A stretch of DNA of 64,000 nt, from the NCBI GenBank assembly GCA_964035575.1, contig OZ037850.1, positions 702,501 through 766,500 on the forward strand. Direction: 5' to 3'. How positions within the stretch are numbered: the first letter of the stretch is position 1; each line of letters begins with the position of its first letter. Source of the DNA: Rhynchopus sp. YZ270_cl-10 (taxonomy: Eukaryota; Euglenozoa; Diplonemea; Diplonemida; Diplonemidae). The translations under genes were made by a program, and so were the position numbers. The notes beneath the pieces are model-generated. The model worked only from the letters and a program-made list of their open reading frames with translations. It ran no database searches and was not told where the DNA came from. This document shows positions 20,676-28,329 of the stretch, piece by piece.

Positions 20676-22082
20676 TTACAGCACAGCACTGACCTCTTGC
20701 ACAATCCCTGTCTTCAGGTTAAAGTCAACAACCTTATCGTAGTACACCAAACAATACAGGTACATGTCGTAGCTGGCCTCTCTCTCAATGTTCACTGTCA
20801 AGGTGTTTGCCTGGGTGCTTGAGACGCTGTCTTGGTTCAATGTGTTCTGAAGGTCAAAGCAGTACATGGGGTAGTACTTCCAGTCGTTGTAGGAGAGCAG
20901 CCCTTGAGTGGTGAACCCCATTCCCTCAGGATCCTTGTAGGCACTATGCATCTTCATGTACTCCTTGTAGGCAGACTCCCACTTGTTCTTACCCACCTCA
21001 ATTTCCAGATCCTTACTTGGCACCTTGATGCCGTTCAGGTCAACAGAGATCTTCCTCACCATACCACTGTCAAAGCGCGACATATCATGCTCTTGACTCG
21101 TTTCCCTGTTTTTCGTTTGGCAGAAGATGATTGCACGTTTGATCCTTGTGTGCGACTTGATTGGTACAGGCCAGGAGATGTATGTGTCGCCAGCTGCAAA
21201 CTCCTTCCTCTGAATTTGTGAAGACTCAAAGACAGCTTGAACCATACCAGACTTGTTGATGTAGCTCAGAACTCCAGCGAGCGGTGAAGGAGCCAAGGTG
21301 ACACGAGGCATCCAGATCCTCATACCATACCCAACCCAGTTCAAGGCACGGTCACTAACCCCAGAAGAGCGAAGAACTAGAGCACTGTCGTCATTCACCT
21401 CAAAGTTGAACTCCATAGGTATGTTGGTGAACATCTTCTTGTGGTGCTGGAATATGTTGAAGATAAGACTGAGAGGAACCATGCAGTGTATCTCTCTGTT
21501 CCCTGTGGTGCGTCTTGCGCGGTGTGAAGTACTTGAGTCTCTGTTTGCAGTGTCATTGAACCCATCCACAAAGTCATCATTAACAGCATCCTTCCAAGTG
21601 ATGTAGTGGCTAAGTAGATTGCTCCCCACAGTGTCATCGTATTGATTGGTGAAGTGAATGAGTGACTCTGCATTCATCTGCTGTCCTGCAAAGTTAGGAG
21701 TGTCCTCGATGTTGACCCCACCGATCTTGAGTGACTTCCTTCTGAAGAAGTTGAGAACATTTGACGCGAAGGCAGCTTTGTTATCATCATTGTCAGCAAA
21801 GGTCCATGCTTCTGTAGCATCCAGGGTCTTGTGTGCTGCAAGGTCTTCATACCCGTTACCACCTGCGTTTACCTTTACCATCTTGAAGGACATCTCCAAG
21901 AACCCTTCAGAGGGGATGATGTGGCTGCTCTGGTCAAGAAGGGTGAAGGTGAAGTCCCGCTCGACTCTTCCAAACTGGTTCTGCAGGTTGCTTGACTTCC
22001 CAGTGTCTTGGATGGTGATGTAGTCGTACCCACTAACATCGGAGTGTCTCTTGGTTTTCTCACTCAAATTGTAGAAGCTCAT
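20676..22082 (-). CDS. Major capsid protein, Polinton type
   Basis: The protein is 468 residues and is assigned as the double jelly-roll capsid protein that would build the shell. Support: it is the largest structural-like frame in the element and is rich in beta-type sequence. Its C-terminal part has YYPMYCFDLQNTLNQ then TLTVNIEREASYDMYLYCLVYYDKV, a pattern seen at the end of Polinton and adenovirus-lineage capsid proteins. It is shorter than many Polinton capsid proteins. The start overlaps the integrase stop by ATGA, so the two are probably co-transcribed. The family call is from pattern and context. Confidence 0.75.
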   Translation of the reverse strand: MSFYNLSEKTKRHSDVSGYDYITIQDTGKSSNLQNQFGRVERDFTFTLLDQSSHIIPSEGFLEMSFKMVKVNAGGNGYEDLAAHKTLDATEAWTFADNDDNKAAFASNVLNFFRRKSLKIGGVNIEDTPNFAGQQMNAESLIHFTNQYDDTVGSNLLSHYITWKDAVNDDFVDGFNDTANRDSSTSHRARRTTGNREIHCMVPLSLIFNIFQHHKKMFTNIPMEFNFEVNDDSALVLRSSGVSDRALNWVGYGMRIWMPRVTLAPSPLAGVLSYINKSGMVQAVFESSQIQRKEFAAGDTYISWPVPIKSHTRIKRAIIFCQTKNRETSQEHDMSRFDSGMVRKISVDLNGIKVPSKDLEIEVGKNKWESAYKEYMKMHSAYKDPEGMGFTTQGLLSYNDWKYYPMYCFDLQNTLNQDSVSSTQANTLTVNIEREASYDMYLYCLVYYDKVVDFNLKTGIVQEVSAVL

Positions 22083-23935
22083 TTTGATAAGCGGATTCTA
22101 TCTTGAGCAAATAGAAATTGTCTCAGCTGTGTTTCATCGTTGAGTATGTCAGGTTTGAGTGTGGGGAATGCTCGTTGTGCTATGCCCTTCATGCGTTCAA
22201 AGGATGGGTCTGTCGGTGGGAGGAGCTTAAGTCTTTTGTTGGTCTTCTGTGGTGTCGGGGTCTCGAGGGAGCTCTGCTCCTGAGTCGGCTCCTGAGTCTT
22301 CTGTTCATCATCCCTCTCCTGAGTCTTCTGTTCATCATCCCTCTCCTGAGTCTTCTGTTCATCATCCCTCTCCTGAGTCTTCTGTTCATCATCCCTCTCC
22401 TGAGTCTTCTGTTCATCATCCCTCTCCTGAGTCTTCTGTTCATCATCCCTCTCCTGAGTCTTCTGTTCATCATCCCTCTCCTGAGTCTTCTGTTCATCAT
22501 CCCTCTCCTGTGTCTTCTGTTCATCATCCCTCTCCTGAGTCTTCTGTTCATCATCCCTCTCCTGTGTCTTCTGTTCATCATCCCTCTCCTGAGTCTTCTG
22601 TTCATCATCCCTCTCCTGAGTCTTCTGTTCATCATCCCTCTCCTGAGTCTTCTGTTCATCATCCCTCTCCTGAGTCTTCTGTTCATCATCCCTCTCCTGA
22701 GTCTTCTGTTCATCATCCCTCTCCTGAGTCTTCTGTTCATCATCCCTCTCCCTCTTCTTAGCTCTTGCCTCTGCTCTGGGGTTACTGTTCAGATCCTCTT
22801 CTTTCCAATTAGGACCACCAAGGTTGGTCATGAAGCTGTCCATTTGTGACTCGTGTTCTGCTTCTTCTACAGCTGTGTCTTGTGTATTGTCTCCCTCTTG
22901 TTCTGGAGTAGATCTTGGAGCATCACCAAAGTCTTCAGGGTCGTTGACTCCTCCTGGGTCTTCAGGGACTGGGTCCTCCTCTTTCACTTTCAACAACCTC
23001 TCAATCCTCACCTTCCTCCCATTACTCAGTCTTGCATTGACTTGAGCCACACTAACCACACTAAAGATCTCCCTAGAAAACTTTTGCTTTGTCCCCTTTG
23101 CATGTATATTCTTACTCAACAACACCCTCACTCTATCACCAGGTTTTACACTAGACTGCGACACACTTGCTTTATCCAGGTTCATGATGAGTATGCTGAC
23201 ATCGTCGTTGGTGACAAGGTTCGGAGGCTTCTTGATGGTGCTGTGGTATCTGTTGTTGTAGGCGTACGTTAGCTCCTGAAGGCTGTCTACCCAGTTTGCT
23301 GTCTTGTTGATCTCAAAGTGCTTTTGCAGGATCTCACGCAGTGTTCTTGAGATGCGGTCGACAATCCCAAGGGCGTTATGGTCTCCAACCTCGTTCATCT
23401 GGTGTTCTATGCTGTGGGCACTGAAGACTTCCTTCACCATCAGGTTGTTGAATTCTAAGCCGTTGTCACTCATGATCGTCCGAGGAAGGTCCTTCTTATC
23501 TGTCTGTATCTGATGTAGTATGTCTGTCAAGGCTTCTTTGACACTACCCATAGTCTTGTTCTTCAGGGGTCTGGTGTACAACTTCCTACTAAAGACGTCT
23601 ATCAAGTTCAGTATCCATGAGTAGCCTTTGTTCCTTGTCTTGAGCTTCTGGAAGTCGAGGAGGTCCATCTGCATGACGTGGTTGATCTCGAAGGCTGTGA
23701 TGTGACCCGACAGCTTGCTTGGTTTCTTCCTAAACAGCTGATATGCCCTCTGCTTGTGTATGTAGTCCTCTATCTCGTCAAGGGTATACTTTTCTTGTGT
23801 GTCTGGGGTTTCCCCACCTTCTTCATCACCCGCTGCGCCTGCAAACTGAAAATCAAACAACCTCGCAGGATCAGTGATGTAACCTGAGTCTCGCCATAAT
23901 TTGTTCAAGTTTACTCTTACTTCGTTTGAGCTCAT
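22079..23935 (-). CDS. Retroviral-type integrase with 17-fold repeat tail (Polinton)
   Basis: The protein is 618 residues. After an N-terminal region, the rve RNase H-fold core lies at about 100-235, with MDLLDF, the segment IMSDNGLEFN and GIVDRISRTLREIL. A chromodomain/SH3-like segment follows at about 265-325 (KPGDRVRVLL...VRIERLLKV). The tail carries 17 copies of a nine-residue unit (ERDDEQKTQ) and a conserved-looking end (PTDPSFERMKGIAQRAFP...). It would join element ends to host DNA. The tail is highly charged and probably disordered. Confidence 0.88.
   Translation of the reverse strand: MSSNEVRVNLNKLWRDSGYITDPARLFDFQFAGAAGDEEGGETPDTQEKYTLDEIEDYIHKQRAYQLFRKKPSKLSGHITAFEINHVMQMDLLDFQKLKTRNKGYSWILNLIDVFSRKLYTRPLKNKTMGSVKEALTDILHQIQTDKKDLPRTIMSDNGLEFNNLMVKEVFSAHSIEHQMNEVGDHNALGIVDRISRTLREILQKHFEINKTANWVDSLQELTYAYNNRYHSTIKKPPNLVTNDDVSILIMNLDKASVSQSSVKPGDRVRVLLSKNIHAKGTKQKFSREIFSVVSVAQVNARLSNGRKVRIERLLKVKEEDPVPEDPGGVNDPEDFGDAPRSTPEQEGDNTQDTAVEEAEHESQMDSFMTNLGGPNWKEEDLNSNPRAEARAKKRERDDEQKTQERDDEQKTQERDDEQKTQERDDEQKTQERDDEQKTQERDDEQKTQERDDEQKTQERDDEQKTQERDDEQKTQERDDEQKTQERDDEQKTQERDDEQKTQERDDEQKTQERDDEQKTQERDDEQKTQERDDEQKTQERDDEQKTQEPTQEQSSLETPTPQKTNKRLKLLPPTDPSFERMKGIAQRAFPTLKPDILNDETQLRQFLFAQDRIRLSK
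22287..22750 (-). repeat. 27-bp tandem repeat within the integrase gene
   Basis: Seventeen nearly identical copies of a 27-bp unit (plus strand CTCCTGAGTCTTCTG then TTCATCATCCCT) encode ERDDEQKTQ. Only two units differ visibly (TGTGTCTTCTG). The repeat keeps the frame and so lengthens the protein without disrupting it. Confidence 0.95.
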
Positions 23936-23955
23936 TTATTTCTTCTACACAAAAA

Positions 23956-24357
23956 ATGGTCACTACAAGCAGATATCAGAAGACTCCAGTGTACGTATCA
24001 CCTGTCGACATGCAGAGGATTGCAGATGCCTTAGGCGGGAAGAGCAAGACAGTGTCAGTTACGTTGCATGCAAGTGGTATCAAACGGTATCCATTGCCAC
24101 TAACCTCAAAGCAGAAGGAGAAGGTCAAGGAGAAGGGGTCAACACGCATCACTTTAAGTCAACCACAACTGCTGTTCATTGGAGGTGATAGGAAGGAGGG
24201 AGGGTTCTTTCAGTTCTTGGTACCGTTGTTGGCAGCAGGAGCAAGTGCACTCGCAGGCTCGCTTGGGACACAGCTTGGTAGCACAGCAGGGAAGTACATC
24301 GATAGGAAGGTGAATGGGCGTGGTCTGGTAGCACCTGGTAGAAGGTTAAAAAAATAG
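23956..24357 (+). CDS. Small basic protein with hydrophobic segment (Polinton virion-like)
   Basis: The start is taken at MVTTSRYQK (23956), after TTCTACACAAAAA, because the upstream in-frame ATG overlaps the divergent integrase start. It has about 133 residues: a basic N-terminal half, a hydrophobic Ala/Gly/Leu segment (QFLVPLLAAGASALAGSLG, about residues 92-110) and a basic end (APGRRLKK). Polintons and adenoviruses encode small basic or membrane-lytic virion proteins beside the protease; that role is inferred here. Confidence 0.6.
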   Translation: MVTTSRYQKTPVYVSPVDMQRIADALGGKSKTVSVTLHASGIKRYPLPLTSKQKEKVKEKGSTRITLSQPQLLFIGGDRKEGGFFQFLVPLLAAGASALAGSLGTQLGSTAGKYIDRKVNGRGLVAPGRRLKK

Positions 24358-24431
24358 GGGATGTAGCTGAGCCTCTTCGAGATGATGAGATCATAGACTG
24401 GTGTAGAGATCAGGGTATTGAGCTGAAAGGT

Positions 24432-24818
24432 ATGGTGATGAGGGATGAGATTACTGACAACATGGATGGGTTGTACTTGATAAACTTAGATGAGAGAGAG
24501 GGTAAAGGAACACATTGGGTAGGTTTATTTCATGACAAGGAGTCTAAAGGACCCCAGACTTTCTACTTTGACCCCCTTGGTTTACCCCCTCCCCAAGAAT
24601 TGACTGCACACTACAAACCCCTCACATACAACACCAATCAAATACAGGATGTCTCTTCTACACTATGTGGCTACTTTGTGTGTTTGTTCTTCAAGTACAT
24701 GCATAAGTATGAGGACAAATATGAAGGCTTCTACGCTATGACACACGGGATCTTTGGCAGCGACACAAAAGAAAACGAACGCGTACTTCTTGAGGATGTG
24801 TACGATCTATCAAAATGA
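24432..24818 (+). CDS. Adenain-like cysteine protease (Polinton)
   Basis: The family C5/Ulp1-like signature is visible: the histidine in GTHWVGLFHD, the acidic residue in YFDPLGLPPP, and the cysteine in SSTLCGYFVCLFFKY. It would process virion precursors. The first ATG of the frame is used here. The frame is open for about 90 bases upstream and includes the family-like IIDWCRDQGIELKGM, so the true protein start may lie earlier and is uncertain. The stop overlaps the next gene by ATGA. Confidence 0.85.
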   Translation: MVMRDEITDNMDGLYLINLDEREGKGTHWVGLFHDKESKGPQTFYFDPLGLPPPQELTAHYKPLTYNTNQIQDVSSTLCGYFVCLFFKYMHKYEDKYEGFYAMTHGIFGSDTKENERVLLEDVYDLSK

Positions 24819-25504
24819 CCTCATATTGTGTAAAGTGCAGGACAAAGACCGCAGATGTCGATGGAGAGGAGACAACAACAAAGAACGGACGTCGAGGTGT
24901 GAAGAGCAAGTGTGCTGATTGCGGTACAAAGAAATTCAGGTTTGCCAAAGGAGCAGTCACTGATACGACACAGAGTGGAGTCGAAGGCGGAGACATTGTG
25001 AAGGCACTCAACGACAAGTTCCCAGACACAGAGTTCCACTTCCCTGTCATGAACGAAAAAACAGGACAAGTCGAGAAGGCTAACTTCATGGGACCAAACA
25101 CAAAGCTGGAAGAGAGAATCAAAGACCTTGAGAAGAATGCTGAACGTGCTTGGAAGGGAGAGGAGATACCAAAGGAGGACATCATAACACCAGGCAAATC
25201 AAGGTTCGATGAAAGTGCGATGATACACGACCTGCAGTACAAACATGCCTCAAAGACAGGGAAGAGTGCGAAGGATGTACGTAAGATGAAGCACAAGGCT
25301 GACCTACAACTCATCCGATCAAACATCTACCATGCACTAGACCCCAACAACAAGAGCTCAATAGACAGAGTACAGCACATAGCGAGTGTCCCCACCTTCA
25401 TCCTCAAGATCCTAGGGGAGACAGCGTATGGCAAGATCACAGGGAATGGAATGGAGATTGGAGATACACTAGACTCAGGAGCAGAGCTCCCTCGAGGGTG
25501 CTAA
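24815..25504 (+). CDS. Zinc-ribbon and PLA2-like virion protein (Polinton)
   Basis: The protein is 229 residues. The N-terminus has a C-x2-C...C-x2-C ribbon (YCVKC, SKCADCGTKKF). The middle has NFMGPNT and later RFDESAMIHDLQYKHAS, resembling the calcium-loop and HD-x-x-Y signature of phospholipase A2 domains in parvovirus VP1 and related virus proteins. Such a domain would help membrane passage during entry. The PLA2 assignment rests on the two short signatures and is moderate. It follows the protease directly with a 4-base overlap and ends before the second copy of the terminator-like palindrome. Confidence 0.65.
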   Translation: MTSYCVKCRTKTADVDGEETTTKNGRRGVKSKCADCGTKKFRFAKGAVTDTTQSGVEGGDIVKALNDKFPDTEFHFPVMNEKTGQVEKANFMGPNTKLEERIKDLEKNAERAWKGEEIPKEDIITPGKSRFDESAMIHDLQYKHASKTGKSAKDVRKMKHKADLQLIRSNIYHALDPNNKSSIDRVQHIASVPTFILKILGETAYGKITGNGMEIGDTLDSGAELPRGC

Positions 25505-25524
25505 CAACACCGAAGACTCAAATA

Positions 25525-25547
25525 ATACATATCGCAGAGATATGTAT
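25525..25547. terminator. Second copy of the 23-nt palindrome
   Basis: The exact reverse complement of 20637-20659 (stem ATACATATC/GATATGTAT, loop GCAGA). It lies 20 bases after the PLA2-like gene stop and 8 bases before the end of the convergent small gene. The repeated position supports a transcription-end role. Confidence 0.65.
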
Positions 25548-25555
25548 AGACACAC

Positions 25556-25765
25556 CTATATTGTGACCAACCCATTCCCAAGCACAACATTATGCCTCTT
25601 AGAGATGTCAGCCAGTACATCAAGCACCTTCTTGTTGTCTCTTTCTTCTTGCTTCTCTTGCTTCTCCTCCATGTCTACCCCACTACCCTCCACCAAATCA
25701 CTCCAGGTTCTCTTCCTCCCTGATACCCTTTCACTATCCCTCACTAGATTTGACCACGATGACAT
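25556..25765 (-). CDS. Small charged protein (Polinton, unknown)
   Basis: The protein is 69 residues, Lys/Glu/Arg-rich, with a likely helical centre (MEEKQEKQEERDNKKVLDVLADI). It sits tightly downstream of the penton-like gene (4 bases between stop and start) and ends just before the palindrome, which supports it as a real last gene of a minus-strand operon. I do not recognise it. Confidence 0.5.
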   Translation of the reverse strand: MSSWSNLVRDSERVSGRKRTWSDLVEGSGVDMEEKQEKQEERDNKKVLDVLADISKRHNVVLGNGLVTI

Positions 25766-25769
25766 TTTT

Positions 25770-26510
25770 TTAGTACGAAGATTTTACTTTGCGAAGGATA
25801 ACATGATAGTTGACGTTCTCCCCTTGGTTGTTGATGCGCTTCCCATTCTGGTCTGTGAGCCAGAACCTTATGCTGTTGATCTGGGTCTTGTTGGTGGGGA
25901 CATAGTACGAGCTGCCAGGTTCTACCACGTTGTACAAACTACTAGGAGGCAGGGATGGTGGGCTGACAACATACAAGATTTGCGACTTGGTGCCTGATGT
26001 GCCGGTGTTGTGGTAGGAGTACTTTGGGTTCACAAGATCACAGTGTACAACAACTGCTTGGATTCCGTTCGTGATGTCTGCGACGTGAGGCGCAATGTTC
26101 ACACCTGCACTTATGATGGTATTCTCAGCAAAGCCTAAGATTCCATAGAAGGAGCCTGTTCTGAAGTTCACTTGATAGTTAGCAGGTAGGGTGATCTTAA
26201 TCTTCTGCAGGGCTAGGATGGGCTCTATTGTGATTTCCGATGGTATGTGGTCGTTGATCTCAGAGATGCTGTAGTTCCCGTCACCGAACACTATTGTCTC
26301 CCATGAAGAACCGTTGTCACGACTCCACTCAAAGAAGTTGTTGCCTTGCTGCTGGCTGATGTTTGTCCAGGAGTAGTACTGACTGCTCTTGATGAGACTG
26401 ATCTCATAGCTGTCACCTTCATCAAGGTATATGGGAGGGTTGTAGGCAACAGTGAAGTCAGTGGAGATTGGCTCTCCTTCAGAGGAGACAAAGAGTGAGA
26501 GTTGTTCCAT
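25770..26510 (-). CDS. Minor capsid (penton-like) protein, Polinton
   Basis: The protein is 246 residues and would form the single jelly-roll vertex capsomer. Support: beta-rich sequence throughout, a start MEQLSLFVSSEG, YYSWTNISQQQGNNFFEW, and the ending INSIRFWLTDQNGKRINNQG then VNYHVILRK, a C-terminal pattern shared by Polinton and virophage minor capsid proteins. It lies two bases after the gene at 26513-27172, in the same operon. Confidence 0.75.
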   Translation of the reverse strand: MEQLSLFVSSEGEPISTDFTVAYNPPIYLDEGDSYEISLIKSSQYYSWTNISQQQGNNFFEWSRDNGSSWETIVFGDGNYSISEINDHIPSEITIEPILALQKIKITLPANYQVNFRTGSFYGILGFAENTIISAGVNIAPHVADITNGIQAVVVHCDLVNPKYSYHNTGTSGTKSQILYVVSPPSLPPSSLYNVVEPGSSYYVPTNKTQINSIRFWLTDQNGKRINNQGENVNYHVILRKVKSSY

Positions 26511-26512
26511 TT

Positions 26513-27172
26513 TTATGAGTTGACTTCTTGTGTGAGGAGTTTATGTTCATCTACATTTATCTTGTTGTTGTTCAGAAGCCAGTCAAGGATAGTGGATGCT
26601 TCTTGTTTGATTGCTTGACTTGTATTCCCTGCCTTCTTTCCTCCTATCAACAACGTCAGTCTATTCATTGCACCCTTGGTGTCCATTTGATACACACCAC
26701 TCCCACTCTTGTTCCCTTTACTTTTACCCTTACCTTTCCCTTTACCCTTACCTGTCGATGGTGTCGGAGGGTTGTTACCAACAAAAGGATTAGCTGGGTT
26801 AAATGATGCGGAGGGGTTGATGAATCCCCATGTCGGACCCAGGGTCGGTGTCAAATTCGCAGTCGGGTTCGGTGACGGGATAGGTTCTGGGGTCTGCATA
26901 CTACTAATATGTGATAAAGCTTCTTGGAATGATGTCTGGTCTGAAGCACTCGAGGTTGTCATCGGTTGTGATGTGGATGTTGAGGTTGATGTTAGAATAG
27001 CTGATAAGAAGTTGTCAGTTTGGTCTCCCTCATCTGAAGTCTTGATAGGTGCATCATTGTTCGGGGGTTCTTGTTCGTTGAGAATATCAGATCGTTGTTG
27101 TGCTATGGAGTCCTTCAGTCGACCAATATCGCGTAGAAGCTTCTCGAGACTTGATGTATTGTTCAGTTGCAT
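26513..27172 (-). CDS. Unknown Polinton protein, Ser/Thr/Pro- and Gly/Lys-rich
   Basis: The start is taken at MQLNNTSSLEKLLRDIGRL (27172); the ATG nine codons upstream overlaps the divergent ATPase start. It has about 219 residues: a helical N-terminus, a Thr/Ser/Pro-rich middle (about 65-145), a GKGKGKGKGKSKGNKSG run (about 150-167) and a helical C-terminus (GGKKAGNTSQAIKQEASTIL). It may be a virion core or scaffold protein; I do not recognise a domain. Confidence 0.55.
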   Translation of the reverse strand: MQLNNTSSLEKLLRDIGRLKDSIAQQRSDILNEQEPPNNDAPIKTSDEGDQTDNFLSAILTSTSTSTSQPMTTSSASDQTSFQEALSHISSMQTPEPIPSPNPTANLTPTLGPTWGFINPSASFNPANPFVGNNPPTPSTGKGKGKGKGKSKGNKSGSGVYQMDTKGAMNRLTLLIGGKKAGNTSQAIKQEASTILDWLLNNNKINVDEHKLLTQEVNS

Positions 27173-27188
27173 TTTTGTTATTGAAAAA

Positions 27189-27929
27189 ATGATACGCAAT
27201 TACGTTACGAGGAATGAGTCACCTGAGGATGATGAACATTCAAAGCTTCTTCCGTCGTGGCCATTCAGGATGTTGTCTGTCGGATCTTCTGGGTGTGGGA
27301 AGAGCACAGTGATGGGGAATATGCTGATGAACAAGGAGTTGAAGTTACCGTTTGACAGGGTTTTCGTTATCAGCACAACACTACACCAAAAGATCTACCA
27401 GGTTATGATGGAACACTTTGCAGACATTGACGAGAAGATACGAAGTGAGCTGGAACGGGAGTTGAAGAAGAAGAAGGTGAGTGAGGAGAAGATCAACGAG
27501 ACCTTAGAAGCCTTGAAGCCAACAGCAGAGTTCTTCGACAGTGTGGGTGAGTTCGATGTGGAGGACCTTGACGCAAACCAGAAGAACCTTGTGATCTTAG
27601 ACGACATTGTGATGGAGAAGAACCAGAGAGACTTCATAGACCTGTACGTACATGGACGTCATCGCAACATCTCACCAGTGTACTTGAGTCAGAGCTTCTT
27701 TGACACCCCAAAGGTGATACGACAGAACTGTAGCTGCTTCCTGCTGTTCAACATCAACAAGAAGGAAAGGCGGATGATAGCGACTTCATGCAGCGACCTT
27801 GAGCCTGATGAGTTCAACAGTATGTTTGAGGGTCTTCCCCGGTACAACTTTGTCATGATCGACAACCAGCCTGTTGTTCCTGAACTGAAGTATCGAAGGA
27901 ATTTTGATGAGATTGTGTTTCCAGGATGA
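27189..27929 (+). CDS. Genome-packaging ATPase (FtsK/HerA, A32-like), Polinton
   Basis: The start at 27189 (MIRNYVTRNES) gives 246 residues, the usual size. Walker A GSSGCGKST lies at about 31-39 and Walker B NLVILDDIV at about 138. The sensor-like VYLSQSFFDTPKVIRQN follows at about 165-185. It would pump DNA into capsids. It is divergent from the 27172 gene across 16 AT-rich bases and overlaps the next small frame by ATGA. Confidence 0.88.
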   Translation: MIRNYVTRNESPEDDEHSKLLPSWPFRMLSVGSSGCGKSTVMGNMLMNKELKLPFDRVFVISTTLHQKIYQVMMEHFADIDEKIRSELERELKKKKVSEEKINETLEALKPTAEFFDSVGEFDVEDLDANQKNLVILDDIVMEKNQRDFIDLYVHGRHRNISPVYLSQSFFDTPKVIRQNCSCFLLFNINKKERRMIATSCSDLEPDEFNSMFEGLPRYNFVMIDNQPVVPELKYRRNFDEIVFPG

Positions 27930-28096
27930 TAAGAGAAACGATGTCCGACAAGACGAGAGACTCAGAACCGAATGTTCCTCGAGGGAATTCAGCCCGAGAT
28001 GTGAGTTCCAGTGGGAGTGTTGGGAGCAAAATAGTGACGGTGATGTGTTGCAGAAGCAAATGTGTAGGGAACCCCAAGGTTGTGGTCAAACGGTAG
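27926..28096 (+). CDS. 56-residue basic, cysteine-containing protein (Polinton end)
   Basis: It begins with an ATGA overlap on the ATPase stop, as other gene pairs in the element do. The protein starts MIRETMSDKTRDS, is Ser-rich in the middle and ends VTVMCCRSKCVGNPKVVVKR. Cysteines in C-C-x3-C and a basic end suggest a small metal- or DNA-binding protein. It was too short to stand out on size alone; the overlap is the main support. Unknown family. Confidence 0.4.
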   Translation: MIRETMSDKTRDSEPNVPRGNSARDVSSSGSVGSKIVTVMCCRSKCVGNPKVVVKR

Positions 28097-28329
28097 GTAT
28101 TGTTATACACATGCCATGTACGCGGTGAGGGGCACGTTGCTGATGTTGAGGAAGGAGATAAAAAAAAGCCCATTCCCCACCGTACCCACTCTTTTTGTTC
28201 ACGTCCCCTCCACACCCACGTATTTCACACCACATCACAATGGACTATCCACACTCCTCCCCAGTCTCTTGCACAATCTTCACCAACCCCACACTTACAC
28301 AGCAACACACCAACAGGGAAACTACACAA

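Larger units (their letters stand above)
10192..28096. mobile_element. Polinton/Maverick-like virus fossil
   Basis: The element carries the core Polinton set: protein-primed family B DNA polymerase, retroviral-type integrase, adenain-like protease, packaging ATPase, major capsid protein and penton-like minor capsid protein, plus accessory genes. Its length is about 17.9 kb including about 4.5 kb of later insertions. It is broken by two identified insertions, with a third repeat end abutting its left side; the other frames are open, so it looks young. Terminal inverted repeats were not recognised. The left end is hidden in repeats, and the right end is placed after the small frame that overlaps the ATPase. 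Outer limits are therefore approximate. Confidence 0.9.
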
